64,000 nucleotides of DNA from Armillaria gallica (GCA_037576215.1 JBANDB010000008.1:3720001-3784000), one strand, 5' to 3'. Counted from the first letter of the stretch, positions 1-12,871 are shown. Program-made: numbers and translations. The notes: a model not told the origin generated them from the letters alone.

Positions 1-1086
1 TACGCAAGTAGATGTTGTTCTATCTCTGCCTCTCCCATCACGCGCCATTGACCCCTTGTCTTGACATCCTCCTCCGGTGCATCCGACACAATACCAATCT
101 CAATTTCCCCAGGCTTGTAATCTGTCGCATGAACGGTAGACATAGCCTCAATGGCCATCTATAAACTCTCAGCAATCAAAGCAGGGTGAATGATACTGCG
201 TGCGGACACACCTCGATTACTGCGGCTCGGCTCAAGCTCTTGCCGGCTTTTGCAGCGTCATCGGCGCCTCGTCCAGAGTCCAGCTTCTTCCATTTCTTCT
301 CTAGATGATTCATGGCTTCTTGCTGCTTTTGCCCTGCGGCTGTGGCATGGAAGCCGACAAAGTATCCAGCAGGATCCAGCTTGAAGCACTGAGCTCCATA
401 TTCAGGATCCATACCAATGAGTATCATGGCTGTAACATAAGAATGAGTGAAGTTGGTCATATATCGAGAAAAACAACGAACATATGCCCAGTGGTCTCAT
501 GGCTGCTCTCTGGGTATAAACCTGATTGATGTTCGCTAGCCGTCTTGCGAGAGCGTCCGGGGTGATTTCGTAGCCATACTTGTATCGAAATTCAGCAGCT
601 TCTGAGCGTGCTCGAGTGACTTGAGCTCTAGCGTCCGCTGTCGAAATGGTGAGTGATCTGATGTCACAATCCTATCCTTGACAAGTACCAATGAGTCCAG
701 TCATTACACATCCGATTGTCGGCGTTATACTGAAGAGATGTGTAACGCTTGACGCGTCCAAGAGCTTGTCCTAGAACGAATGTCATTATTGGCGTACATA
801 TCGAAATGCAGAACCGTACGGGAACTTTGCGCTGCGTGATTACGACGGAGGTGTCCTTTCCGCGAACAGCAATGGCTGTATGAGCGGATCCAGAGATGGC
901 CTTGAAAGCATATTCTATGTATTGGTGGATGAGCTTGCCATTAGGTCAATGGTTTCGAGTTGCATACGAACCAACTTGATATAGGCGCCCTTCCGGAGAG
1001 AATACGGTGAGATACCTAAGTTGTGTCAATTGTATTTCAGATATATTGTGAAGACATGCATACCTGTCGTAGGATGTTCGGGACAT
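1..1086 (-). CDS. SCL1: Proteasome 20S core subunit alpha-1 (PSMA6/Scl1 type), 3' end cut by window
   Basis: Structural alpha-ring subunit of the 20S proteasome, non-catalytic. Starting at the ATG at 1086-1084, the spliced protein opens [20 protein letters not shown], the alpha-subunit N-terminal signature, followed by VEYAFKAI. Later exons give the core strand VMTGL, then RPLG and [11 protein letters not shown], then DPAGY with a KATAAG-like stretch, all in alpha-1 order. The first exons are very short. Introns have GT-AG ends; one donor is GTTCGT, placed so that RPLGIS joins MILIG. The last exon reads [15 protein letters not shown] and continues to the left edge, so only the final few residues are missing. 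It is divergent from RPC1 with 257 bp between the two starts. Confident in family; the choice of alpha-1 over other alpha subunits rests on the DPAGY/KQQE region and the C-terminal EIGIV motif. Confidence 0.9.
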
Positions 1087-1343
1087 GGTGGTAGATGAGA
1101 AAAGTGTACCAAAGTACGCGCGTCGTGGATTTGTGACGTGACGGTCACCAAAATCCGGCCCGCTGAAGCCGCTGCCCTGCAAGTCGCGTTACGGTCACGG
1201 TCACTTTGCGATTTTGACTTTTCCCTCGTCAAGTCTTTTGACTCGGGACTTTCTTTTCTTTTTGGTCTCATCTTCGTGCGATCGAATGTCATAACAAGAT
1301 TCCCAAGTGAAAATTTCCGACAGATCCAATTCATACAGACAAG
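1087..1343. promoter_or_regulatory. Divergent promoter between proteasome alpha-1 and RPC1
   Basis: Only 257 bp separate the two start codons, so both genes must share this promoter. It holds an imperfect inverted repeat at about 1127-1158 built on GTGAC/GTCAC half-sites (GTGACGTGACGGTCAC) flanked by GGATTT and AAAATCC, and a second cluster TTACGGTCACGGTCAC at 1187-1202. These look like binding sites for a bZIP or other dimeric regulator, but no factor can be named. No convincing TATA box was seen and no yeast PACE box (GGTGGCAAA) was found. Confidence 0.5.
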
Positions 1344-4300
1344 ATGAAGGAAGTTGTGCCCTCTCAGGCTCCCAAAGTTATGTATGTAGATCCTACTAAG
1401 ATGTGCCCAGATGGCCATGCTCACAGTAAACAGAAAGAAACTTCAATTCAGCTTACTCAATGCCCAGGACACTGTCAAAGTATCTGAATTCGAAGTTACT
1501 CATCGGGATCTGTATACCGCCACGGAACGGCTGCCAGTAAAGGATGGTGTCCTTGACCGACGTCTCGTGCGTACGTGGTCCTCTGTCGGTTTCTTCTCTT
1601 CTAATTGAAGGATAGGGCACATCGGAGAAAAACGCGTTCTGTGAAACTTGTGGCGAATCATCTGTGAATTGCGTTGGTCATTATGCCTATGTCAAACTTG
1701 TCGTGCCGGTGTTCCATGTTGGTTTCTTTAAGCATACCATCGACATCCTGCAATGCATCTGCAAAGTATGAATCCGTGCATCGCCGCTTTGTTTTATCTG
1801 ACTGTTATCAAGACTTGCGCTCGTGTTCTTTTGGAGGAAGAGGAACGACGCCCGTTTCTCAAAAGCTTCCGACGCCCAGATATGGAGAATTATCAGCGAA
1901 CGAAGCTCCTGAAGACCCTGAAAGCCAAGACAAGAAAGGCAATCTACTGTCCACACTGTTCTGCGACGAACGGCATCGTGAAGAAAACCGGTGTACTGAA
2001 GATCATTCACGATAAATTCCGCGCCAAGAAAACGGCCGATGAAATGGAACGGTGGAAGAAAACATTTTCTTCGGCTGTTGAGGCACAGAAGGAGCTCGGA
2101 ATGTTTCTGAAAAAGGCCGTGCACGAGGATTTGAATCCGTTAAAGGTTTTGGACTTGTTCAAGAGGATATCGGATGAGGTGATTCAATCCTCGCTGAATA
2201 TCCATTCATCTAACTCTGTGTCAGGATTGCGAAATCATGGGACTTCGGCCGTCATTTGGGAGACCAGAAGAGTTTATCTGGCAGTATATCTCGGTTCCAC
2301 CTGTCTGCATTCGCCCATCTGTCGCTCAGGATGGTGCATCGAACGAGGATGATCTCACCGTCAAGCTGACCGAAATCGTGTTTACAAATGCCCTAATAAA
2401 GCAAGGCCTGGCGAAAGGAACGCCCACGTTTCAATTTATGGTTCGGTCGTCTTTAGCTGTTTTTCCCTTCTTATCTCACACTACTGTATAGGAACAATGG
2501 GAATTTCTTCAGCTCTCCGTCGCTGTCTATGTCAACTCTGAAACTCCAGGTGTTAACACTCAACCTGGCCAGAAGCCTATTCGTGGCTTCGTGCAACGTC
2601 TCAAGGGAAAGCAAGGCCGTTTTCGTGGGAATCTCTCGGGAAAGCGTGTTGATTTCTCTGGTCGTACCGTCATTTCTCCTGATCCGAATTTGCGAATCGA
2701 CGAGGTAGCTGTGCCCGAGCGAGTGGCCAAGATTCTCACATATCCAGAGCGTGTTACTTCTCATAATGTTGAAATGCTCCGGCGGGCAGTCAGGAATGGT
2801 CCAGACGTCCACCCAGGTGCCAATTTTGTCGCAAGGGACACAGTCAAGAAGTTTTTGAAGTTTGGGAATCGAGATGCGGTTGCCGATGGACTGGCAATTG
2901 GTGATGTCGTAGAACGGCATATCATCGACGGGGATATTGTTTTATTCAATCGACAGCCAAGTTTGCACAAGGTATGTCACTACCATCTACGTTCTTGCTT
3001 CTTATGCCAACGCCATCCTAGCTATCCATCATGTGTCATAGGGTATGTTCGCGTAATATACCACCAAAGCAAGCTCCTCATATCGGTCTAGGTTAAAGTT
3101 CGTCCGTGGAGGTCCTTCCGTCTGAACGAATGTGTGTGTGGACCGTATAACGCTGATTTTGATGGGGATGAGATGAACTTGCGTCGGTGCTATATTCATC
3201 TGGAACACCACAAATTCTGATGTGTTCTACAGACGTACCCCAAACAGAAGAGGCGAGAACTGAGGCACTGGAACTTATGAGTGTCAAGCACAATCTTGTT
3301 ACACCTCGTAACGGTGATCCCGTTATCGCCGCCATACAGGATTTCATTACAGCGTCCTATCTCATCTCTCGGAAAGACCAGTTTTTCGACCGGCGTCAAT
3401 TCACTCAGATATGCTGTTATTTTGCTGATGCCAACATACAAATTGATATTCCTCCTCCAACCATCTGGAAGCCGGTCAGGCTTTGGACAGGGAAGCAGAT
3501 ATTCAATGTCTTGATGCGTCCGAATAAACAATCGAAGGTCTTCGTAAATGTGGAGTCGAAGTGCAATAAATGGGAGGAAGCCAAGGCCGCCAATTATCCA
3601 GAGCGGATGCATGTCGTTAAAGATCTTTCACCGAACGATGGTTGGCTCGTTATCGTCAACAGTGAAATCATGTGCGGAGTCATGGACAAGGCCATTGTTG
3701 GTAGCGGAAAGAAGAAATCCATCTTTGGCGTCATTATGCGAGATTACGGTTCTCATGAAGCCGCAGCTGCAATGAACCGATTGGCGAAGCTATGCGCTCG
3801 ATGGCTAGGTACTCAATCTCCGTCCATCCTGTTGTCGCATTGCTGACTCTTGGACAGCGAATTTCGGGTTCTCTTTGGGAATTAATGATGTTATACCTGG
3901 TCCGGAGCTAACCAGAGAGAAGGACAGGCTAGTAGAGCTTGCTTATGCGCAATGTCTAGAGCATATCGCCCGAGCAAAGAAGGGGCAGCTAGAGAACAAA
4001 CCAGGATGTAACCAGGAGCAGACTCTTGAAGCGCTCATATCATCGGTTTTGTCAAAAGTTCGAGAGGAGGTTGGGCAAATCTGCATGAAAGAGCTTAGCC
4101 GTCACAACGCTCCGCTCATCATGGCTACTTGTGGATCGAAAGGTGAGTCAGAAGTTGAAACTGCGTTGTGGATGTACTGACATTCCTACCAGGTTCCGTC
4201 ATCAACGTCTCTCAAATGGTTGCCTGTGTCGGTCAACAAATCATAGCTGGCCATCGTGTTCCCGATGGCTTCCAAGACCGATCTTTGCCTCACTTTCCCA

Positions 4301-6567
4301 AGAAATCAAAGGAGCCGCCATCAAAAGGATTCGTGCGGAATAGTTTCTACTCTGGGTTGGTTGCGACAGAATTCCTGTTCCATGCCATTTCAGGACGTGA
4401 AGGTCTTGTCGATACTGCTGTCAAGACTGCGGAAACTGGGTACATGCAGCGGCGGCTTATGAAGGCGCTGGAGGATCTCACCACACAATATGATCTGTCA
4501 GTCAGGAATTCAACGGGAGGCGTCGTTCAATTTAAGTATGGCGATGACGGTCTTGACCCGGCCTGCCTGGAAAGTGACGCTCAGCCTATTGACTTTGAGC
4601 GCGCTTGGAGCCATGCATGTGTACGTCATGCCCTGCTAGTTACCGAGCCGAGCACTGATACGACCTTCTAGGCAATTGGGTTATCTGGCGGCAGAGCTCT
4701 GCTGCCATATGAAGTCATGGAGATCGTCAACACTGAACTCAACTCAACAAAGTTCATGGGCGAGTGCACGATGGCGTATCTTGCCACGATCCGCGCCTTT
4801 GTTCTTGACCACGTCGTTCTAAGACAAGCGGAGGTCAGGAAGAGCCGTGGTATGTTCGAAGCACTGGAACGTCATGAAGAATGGGACGAACATACCGATC
4901 TGTCTTTGGGAGCTTCTGGTGAGTTGATTACATCTTTTGGTAGTTGTTGGGTACCAATTAATTTGAGTAGACGCTGACAAGGCGATCGTGCAAAACAAAT
5001 CCAAGGTCACTGAATTGCAACTACGGACGTTTTTGGAGCTCTGTTGGTCCAAGTATGCAAAAGCTCGTATAGAACCTGGTAAGTCTGCGGATTTGTTACC
5101 GTACTAGCTAGTCTGATACAAGTTCTTTAGGCTCTACCGTGGGCGCTGTCGGTGCTCAATCCATCGGTGAACCCGGAACACAGATGACTTTGAAAACTTT
5201 CCATTTTGCTGGTGTTGCTTCTATGAATGTTACCCTTGGAGTTCCTCGTATCAAAGAAATCATCAACGCTGCTAAGAACATCAGCACGCCCATTATCAGC
5301 TGCAAGTTGGTTACGTGCGACAGTGAAGCGTCGGCTCGCATTGTGAAAGGACGCCTTGAGAAGACTCTGCTCGGTGAAGTCCGTCGCCTTGCATTCCGCT
5401 GCATCGCACGTCGCTCATCACGCATTTCACCAGATTGCTAGCGTCTTGGAGGAAGCATGGGCTCCTGAGTACACATACCTTGGCGTGATTGTCGACACAG
5501 ACGCCATTCAAAAACTTCAGGTGTGTTGCTGTGCCCTATTCGGTATATATCGCTAACTGTGTGGCTCAGCTCGAGCTCACATTGGATGATATCAAGTGGG
5601 CCATAGTTGGTGCGAAGAAACTGAAGATTAAACAGGAGGTATGTCTGTTAGGCCGGAAAAGGGAAGCCGTACTGAATTGTTTTCACCCCAGTCTGTGATT
5701 GTCCTTCCACGCAAAAACCGGCTTAGGATATATGTTGACACTGAGGATAAATATTACCGATTGCGGGAATTGAAGCGAGGGCTGGCCGACGTTGTCGTGA
5801 AGGTAAGACTTTCCGCTTTGTGCATCTGCACGTTCCTGAATGTTATATCAAGGGTGTTCCTGAAATCCAACGAGCCATTATAAACATCAAGGAAAAGGAC
5901 GACGCTCGAGGAAAGAAGGGAGACAAGGAACTCCTCGTGGAAGGCTATGGTCTGAAGAAGTGTATGGTCACAGAGGGTCAGTCCATCTAGCTTTGACGGT
6001 GTTGGCTCCCTGAACCTTTCTCTTCCAGGAATTGTCGGAGAGTTCACGACTTCCAACTCAGTTATTGAGGTTGCGCAAGTGTTGGGTATCGAAGCGGCTC
6101 GACGGACGATCATCAACGAAATCCAGACGACTATGAAAGCGCACGACATGATTATTGACCCTCGGCATGTCATGCTACTAGGTGATGTCATGACTTACAA
6201 GGTACCTTACTTTCTCACCTCCGTCCTTACCGTCGCTAACTAGTACTTCAACAGGGTGAGGTACTAGGTATCACCCGATTCGGAGTCGCAAAAATGAAGG
6301 ACAGCGTTCTGATGTTGGCGTCCTTTGAGAAGACGACGGACCATCTCTTTGATGCGGCTGCCTTCGGGAAAAACGATAGTATCTCTGGTGTTTCAGAGAG
6401 CATCATCATGGGTAATCCCGCGGCTCATTGTGGGACTTCGATGTTAGTGGTTTTTCTCTATCTCACATTGATGAGAAGACTCATAGTTATATTTCAGGCC
6501 GGCTTTGTTCTCTAGTGCGCCGACTATTAGCAAGCCGAGGAAATTACTGTTTGAAGGGGCGTTGTAA
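1344..6567 (+). CDS. RPC1: DNA-directed RNA polymerase III largest subunit (RPC160/Rpo31)
   Basis: Catalytic largest subunit of RNA polymerase III, which transcribes tRNA, 5S and U6 genes. Twenty-one exons sum to 4,209 nt (1,402 residues), close to the roughly 1,460 of yeast. The protein starts [11 protein letters not shown], nearly as in yeast. It has the zinc-binding CETCG...CVGHY and CPHC motifs, the bridge to [10 protein letters not shown], the [16 protein letters not shown] loop, the catalytic [12 protein letters not shown] (three Asp binding Mg) at about residues 490-500, [12 protein letters not shown], the trigger-loop region [17 protein letters not shown], and the pol III C-terminal [19 protein letters not shown]. 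Exon 7 (3022-3042) is only 21 nt. The donors GTCGGT, GTTCGG and GTCCGT are weak but the frame closes exactly. No lesion was seen, so the gene is judged functional. Confidence 0.95.
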
Positions 6568-6859
6568 GATGAATTTAGGTTCTTAGAAGTATTGTTATTT
6601 GTATTCCGACTGTACGCTTAATCTTAGATGTATCCATCGCCTTTCAGCTATTGCGAAATTGACCTTCAAGTTGAAGTCGATTCGAAATAAGAACTTGCCG
6701 TTTGGAGGCAAAAATCTATGTCGATGTGGTCAGGATGGTCCCAATAGACGTAAATGCAATGTCTTGAAAATAGGTAACTAGCTCGACGAGAGAGTTATCT
6801 CACTTCAAAGGGGTCTGATAACCGTCGATTTGGTTTCAGTTCCCCAGCTGGAGCTGAGA

Positions 6860-9800
6860 TACGTCTAGGTGTCTTTGACCGTTCGAATGATAGATATCTG
6901 GAGCGTGCTTGTGGAGACGCGCACCCGATGCTGGGCTCCACTGTTCGAGGTGGTGATGCACAAGATCACAACAAGATCATCGTTCGAACTTGACAGCGAC
7001 CTCAGCCGACGGCAGGGTAGGTCGTGCTTAACGATGGGATCAGCGCCTGTTAAATTCAATGAGCCACCTGGGAACCGAAGTGAACCTGAACGGACTCGGC
7101 TCTAATGGCAAAAAAAACATATACGAACCTTTACCGTTACTGTTACAACAGCAGATAAAGTCAGTACCAGGCTTGTACCAGGCAAACGGTTGCATGTTCA
7201 AGTTGCTACATGCTCGAATCTCGTTGAACAAAATGGTTCGAATCGCATAGTTGCGAGTTTGTTTGTGTTAATGCCGCACAGAATAGCTGTTATGTGCTTG
7301 ATAGTGTGAACATCGACTAAACTCGATATCCAGAGTGCCTGCTAGGTCTGAAAGGTGCGTGATGTAAGCTTTAAAGGGAAAACCAGGTCTATTATGTGGA
7401 ATGCGATGTTCGCCATGAATGTAAGTAGACAAGTACGGCGAGTCATCAACAGGTTGCTGGTACAAAGCAGCCCAACAGTCAATCTGACTGCGACGCAAGT
7501 GGCATCTTCGCAAAACCGGCTTGAAGTCACGGAGGACGGCGGCGGCCTTGGAATTAAATCCAACCGTGGCAAAAAAGAATTATCGAATCCGGAAGTTTAT
7601 CTGAGGCAAGGTAACCAGAAAATAGGAGTGCCGTGAGGCCAGTCGTAGCTGCCGTCTTCCGAGACAGGCGCTGAGGGGTCCAAAAATCGAAATAAAAATC
7701 TAGAAAATAACGCAGGTAGATAGAAAGGTGTAGACCAAGGAAGAAGGCAGCTGCAAAGGTTCTGAGGTGGCCGGCGACTGGCCAGGACATTCGGACAGTG
7801 TTTGTTTGTCCTAGACATTGATGTACACGGACGTACACGGATGTACACCAATGTCAAGCCACCACCATCCTTGCTCAGTCGTCGAGCTCGCTCTCCTGGT
7901 ACAGGTTCACGTCTAGGGCCTGTATACCAAGGCTTGAAGGCGATAGCCTCGATATTTTGGAAAGAAACAGCAGAACAGTCAATCGTCTCGGAATCAAATC
8001 TCTTCGACTTTGCTTTCGCTCCGGACGCCAGCACAGCCTGCACCGCTGCTGTTGAAGGCTTCTCGACAGATTTTTGCTCATTGCCAGGCCTTCCAGTTCT
8101 CGCATGGAGGCTTGCAAGGAGAATTACTGCCTACCGTCGCCTTTTACGACTCTTGGACGCCAAAAATCAGCCGTCGGTGCTCTTGAACTTGGGAACATAG
8201 CAGCAATCTTCCTGGCTTGTCGACAGGTCATCCAGTCCTCAGGTCTATCCGGTTCACAGTCATTCGCTTAGGGAGCTCAAGATATTCAAGATTCCAGAGA
8301 CGGTCACAACAGGGCGATTATGTTGAATTGGGTTGGGGGCGCAGTGTCTGGATATAATATTGAGGTATGTCTTCAGTTTGTTCAGGTCTTGAGGCATCCT
8401 CTTGTTCTTGACGATACTTGCAGATAGCATTGGGCCCTTGACGTCCAGACAGATTTTGCAGCTCTTGCTAGCGCTTGAAGAATATTGAAAGCACACAACG
8501 TTGGCCTTATCCTTGGATTCTGGCAATCATGGAGGGGCCTATTGGAGATGACAGTCGGTGTACACTTGTAAGCCTTGGTTCACACTGGTGTGGTCTGTGA
8601 CTCACGAATCGTCACAAGTATGATGTTATTATGTAACGAATGTAACGTCACAATTGGCAGTGGATTTGGCTCCGTCGGTGTCATTGACAGCGTAGGCGGC
8701 ACAGATTTAGATAATAAACAAGACCACCAGGCGTGAGGATAGACAACACAAGCGATAATCCAAAAGCGACCCCAGAGTAAACAGTTATCAGGCGTCCAAG
8801 CTGCCATTCGGTTTCCAGCATAATTCGGGGGTCCAGTCTCGAATTCGAAAGAATGCTTCCAGCATAAGCATATGGTTTCGTGGCCGGGCGTCTTCGCATC
8901 GGATTCATCTTTTGGAACGTGCTCTTCTTACCGGCCGAAGGAAGACCACGGCACCTGAAAGAGTGAGTGCATCCGCGGGATCAAATTTGAGCTCAATACT
9001 CGCCTTGTGTTATTCTGTGTTTACGCCAAACACACCAATATCGAAGCCCAGGCTCACTTTAAAAACTGGAGAAGCCGACCGTCAATTCTCCCACCCACGT
9101 TCTTTCTTCTCTCTCTCTCTCTCTCTTCTATCATGCCTCCAATTCGGACCCGGGACCATCTCTTCCCCTCTATGCACTCGATTCTTCGTCAAGCAGATTA
9201 TCTCCCTGCGAGTGCGACCATATACTACCAACACATTCCACTGCCCTCCTTCGTCTTTCGATACGAGCCTTATGGTCACGCGTACTTCAACCGAAATCAT
9301 CCCCTGATGGTGCGCACACTTGCTGCGATTCAGGCCATTTTATTCAGCTGAAATTTTACAGACCGCGACTCATGACGGAGATATCGACTGGGACGACCGT
9401 GTTTATTTTACTGTGGCCCTCGTGAGTGACCTAGCACTTGTTGCGACTGCAGATTCTCACTGGTATGGCTTCAGCCCACGAAGGATGAGGTCGCTCTCGA
9501 GGAGCCCGAACCTCCTCGCGGTCAGGTTGGACGCCTATCTGTTCTTTTCCTAGTGAGGACTCATCTCATTCGTTCTGGTCCACTCGCTAATCTGATTAGG
9601 AACTAGCTCTTGCTGTCACTCGTCGTCTGCACCTCACTCGTTTGGGGTAAGCATCACCCCGATATCAGAAGCATCATACAAAAATCCTGTTGGGGCTGCC
9701 CAGCACTGTCTTAAATTTTCATCACCAAGCCGATCCCCCGCTCTGCTACAATCCTTCTTGGTTCTCCGGTCATTGTCAAATGTATTGTTACGCCATCTGT

Positions 9801-9906
9801 GTTTATTAGCTTTGTTATCACTGTACATTTACTCCTTCAATTGCACATACACTTGCCATTGCTCAAGCACCACTGCTGTGACTTCAAGCATCCGTATGTT
9901 CAAAAA
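6860..9906 (+). repeat. Dispersed repeat copy A (about 3 kb), facing inverted copy B
   Basis: The segment matches 12,872-15,870 in inverted orientation nearly end to end, and its right 2.4 kb matches 21,365-23,790 directly. Shared landmarks in order are: GAGCCACCTGGGAACCGA near 7,060; TACCGTTACTGTTACAACAG near 7,130; CAAAACCGGCTTGAAGTCAC near 7,513; AAAATCGAAATAAAAATC near 7,682; an opposite-strand frame ending SGILNILSSLSE near 8,260; the plus-strand MPPIRTRD frame at 9,133; and CTGTGACTTCAAGCATCCG near 9,875. No terminal inverted repeat, target duplication, transposase or reverse transcriptase was recognised. It could be a decayed non-autonomous transposon or a segmental duplication carrying two divergent small genes. 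The outer boundaries are good to perhaps 50 bp. Confidence 0.8.
9133..9650 (+). pseudogene. Copy-A member of the repeat-borne MPPIRTRD small-protein family, frame broken
   Basis: It begins MPPIRTRDHLFPSMHS and matches the intact-looking copy in repeat B through exon 1 (59 residues ending NRNHPLM) and the THDGDIDWDDRVYFTV segment. Between that segment and the conserved PTKDEVALEEPEPPRGQ stretch, a net 4-nt length difference from copy B puts the two halves in different frames. A GTGAGT...CAG stretch of 31 nt lies there, too short for a plausible intron. The final exon (ELALAVTRRL-like) and stop are conserved. Probably a pseudogene; no known domain. Confidence 0.4.
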
Positions 9907-10463
9907 TGACTAAGTAGGTGGGCTACGCTCTTTATCTTGCTGGAAAAATCGTCTGCTCAGAGTTGTTGATTAGCAAAGTAAGCGCGACTTGCACTAGCAT
10001 TATCGGCGATGAATTTCTTCCAGAAATATATCTGGAGAATAAATAACAAAATGAGAGGACTAGCGGGTGCAAAAATAAAAATAAAAGTCCAGAAGATGTA
10101 CGAGGAAAGAGGAAAGAGGAAAGAGGGCGTTTAGAAGACCGAACAAGCAACCTTCTGTGGCAAAAGGCAAATTACCATGTCTGTGTCTATCGGTAGCTTC
10201 ACTCCTGCCTTGCAGAGGGAGATTCCTAGCAGGATATCAAAATAACCACCTCGACGTCTTGGAATGAAATAGAGGGACGGCCCATAGTCCCGAAATGAAG
10301 CCTTTGTCACTACAGACCTTGCATTATCGATTTCGCTTGGCAAAACTTTTCGGCAGTACTTGCCAGTCGTCCGGTGCGCGCACCAACCAGATGACCGTGG
10401 CAAACGATAAAATTTACGAAAATGCATTAACATTTCTAAAGGGAAAGCTGCGTAATCTTGCGT
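9907..10463. other. Intergenic stretch with a small diverged fragment of the dispersed repeat
   Basis: Between repeat A and the F-box-like gene. At about 10,055-10,110 the sequence GTGCAAAAATAAAAATAAAA followed by a CCAGAAGAT run resembles the AAAATCGAAATAAAAATC landmark inside the dispersed repeats, so it may be a fourth, truncated copy. A minus-strand open frame at 10,131-10,433 (100 codons) has no recognisable domain and no clear splice partners; it is not annotated as a gene. Confidence 0.35.
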
Positions 10464-11584
10464 TCATACCATTGACACCAACTCCTCGGAGCCATCGTTA
10501 TTCTGAGCCTGTAGGAGGGAGATGTGAGCCTATACTATGGACTGAACAGATGCACGTACGATTTTCTTTGCCGGGAAAGGGTGTGCCAAGACCAGGGTTC
10601 TTTGATTGGTGGTAAGGGTTCGTTGTTGGTAATAGGCGTTATCTTCAAGCTCCAAGATGCTTCTCCACATGTGACTCTCAATCGCGCTGGAACCTTTGAG
10701 AGCCCAAAGCGCGTCCTCGTACAAGTCGTAAAAGTAATTCTTGAGATCTAAGAGACATCAAGCAGCTTAAATAGCGGGAAAAAAAGCGTCTTACTCATAG
10801 GCGGTCCTGCGGCTTTCCGGAAGCGATAATTTATGTCCCACAGGTCACCCTCTCGTTCTTGGAAGCGAATACAATTGCTGAAATAACGGACGCCCTCAGA
10901 GTATGTCGAGCCTGTCGCTGCAGAGGTGACAGAGGGAGAGCTCCATATGGTCATGAACTGCGAGCAGCATTGGACCATGTCGCAAGTATACTCAACAAGG
11001 AAAACACTCCATGTCGTGAGAAGGCGGAATGGGTCGTATTCCAGGAAATCTGGCGGATCGTCAACAGCAACGTGCCAATCCACAGGAAGCACACTGAGAC
11101 GCGTCGTGGATTGATTGAGCGCTATGGAAACCCGAGTCCGGACGAGCTGTCGACGAGACAAGAAAGGGCGACCCGTTCCAATGCGAAACCTGGTTTGGAG
11201 GTGGATGTACTGGATATTCGGGAAACATTTGCGAAGTCCGGTGTAATTTGGCAAGCTGCAGAAGACTGAATACGGATGCATGGCGGTGTCGTTGTTAGAT
11301 TTGATGAGGTCAACATGGCAGGTGATGGTACGGGCAGATTCTGGGAGAGAAGAGCGATATATGACGGATTTTGTGGAACGAACGATGGAGCAGAGATGGA
11401 GAAGATAGGCGAGCGTTGGAACGTAGATGTCTCTGGAAGTAACACGCGCATACACGTCGCGCCACACAGCGCTGATGAGAGGACATGCCGTCATAAACGC
11501 GATCCGGTCCTCTGATGCGTGCTCGCCGAACCAAAACTCGGAGACGATGGCCTCGACGAGCTCAAAGGGCAGCTGGTCGTCCAT
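10464..11584 (-). CDS. F-box-like protein of the basidiomycete orphan type
   Basis: Three exons (11584-10795, 10747-10560, 10508-10464) sum to 1,023 nt, or 340 residues. The start MDDQLPFELVEAIVSEFW, followed by an aromatic ISAVWRDVYARV segment, is the usual opening of F-box-like proteins that are greatly expanded in Agaricomycetes. They are assumed to recruit substrates to SCF ubiquitin ligases; target unknown. The remainder lacks recognisable LRR or WD repeats. The start was chosen at the first ATG that immediately precedes the F-box-like helix. It is divergent from the orphan gene at 11,765 and lies in the 3 kb loop between inverted repeats A and B. The family assignment is by pattern only. 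Confidence 0.65.
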
Positions 11585-11764
11585 CGTGGTTGGAAGCAAA
11601 CAGAAGCCAACCAATTCGAACTTGAAAATAATTTAATTTAAGGTCTCAGTCCATCACGTGCATACAGCGGGTGATGTCATCATTGACGCGCCCGCGAGTC
11701 TTAAGTGGAGTCTATCTTTCGAACTCGGCGGAGGTCGGATTGCTCCCATCTGGACGCTTCCACC

Positions 11765-12657
11765 ATGTCACACAAATACGCAACCGGCCTAAGCGCCATC
11801 ACTTCTTGGGCGAGTTGTTTAGGTACGCGAGCAGAGGTCCGTCTCGCCAATACTCAATCTCCAATATAGCGTTTTCGGCGATAAACAGCATACTCTCTTT
11901 CATTCTAAACATGTTCGCTGTAAGCCTCAGCTCCAAGTTTCGCAGGATTTCAACTCACAGCACGGACAGTCCACAGTCAACTGGTCCATCATGATTGTCA
12001 TTTCGGCGTCTTCTGCGATATCCGAGTCAAGATGTTGGCGTGATCCAATGGACGTAGCTGGCAATCTCATTCTCGACGCCTTTTCCACATTCCTCGCCAT
12101 GACGGGCCTTTACCAGATACTGAAGGAGGCGTTCGTAGCGGTAAGTTCTTCTGTCGACCCGTTCCAAATATGCTTTAATCAACAACTTAAAGCTGTTGAA
12201 ATTTGACGTCTGGATGCTGCGAGATAACATTAGGGGCCAGATGTACGCCATCCAAGCAATAGGAAATATCCCCGCAATTCCGCAACCCTTTCAAATGTGT
12301 ACGGAAGGATATCGATCGCAAGTCTATTCGTCCGTCCAAATTAGCAGAAAATCTTAACAGTCTTTTAGGTCGCAAGCGGACGTACTCAACTCGCTTGAAA
12401 TCCTCTATTCGTTCATCATCACGCCGACGACCCGCGTAAGAGATCTGATCGAGGTTAACAAGGTCCTGCAAGCGTACAAAGAAAGATTGTCGCATCTACA
12501 GAACAGTTACAAGGCGATGTGTCAGGGTCTTAGTTTCACTTCTGAGGATGATGCACGCATGACGATGGCAGAAAAGTGGTCTGGAGCGATACGAGGTTGG
12601 CAACCACCTTCATTGCCAGAAGCACTCGTGGGGCAGGAAGGAGAAAAAACCGTCTAG
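11765..12657 (+). CDS. Hypothetical protein, 226 residues, five exons
   Basis: Exons 11765-11822, 11870-11919, 11961-12140, 12193-12296 and 12369-12657 sum to 681 nt with consistent frame and GT-AG introns; the start context CACCATG is good. The protein opens MSHKYATGLSAITSWASCLA, has a hydrophobic middle (NLILDAFSTFLAMTGLYQIL) that may be membrane-associated, then LLKFDVWMLRDNIRGQMYAI. It ends in an amphipathic Lys/Glu-rich helix region (EVNKVLQAYKERLSHLQNSY) likely to form a coiled coil. No family was recognised. It shares a 180 bp divergent promoter with the F-box-like gene. Confidence that it is a real gene comes from the way splicing removes all stops. Confidence 0.6.
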
Positions 12658-12871
12658 CAGTTCCTTTCAGATAGAAGCGACGCCCACATTTAGACAACAG
12701 GTAGTATAGGGCCTTGAACGAAATTTGTATTCTATTGAGCATCGAGCATCTTTAGCGAGCGCGAAAAAAAAAGATTCTTCAAAGACCTACCGTACGCTAG
12801 TGCACACCGAAAATAGAAGTGACACAAAGTAGAAGTCCATTCCGAGTCGTTCAGTAGAAATGGCCCACACG

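Noticed and set aside
9089..9134. A second initiator or coding role for the CTCTCT run before the MPPIRTRD frame
   Set aside because: A simple pyrimidine tract typical of fungal 5' untranslated regions.
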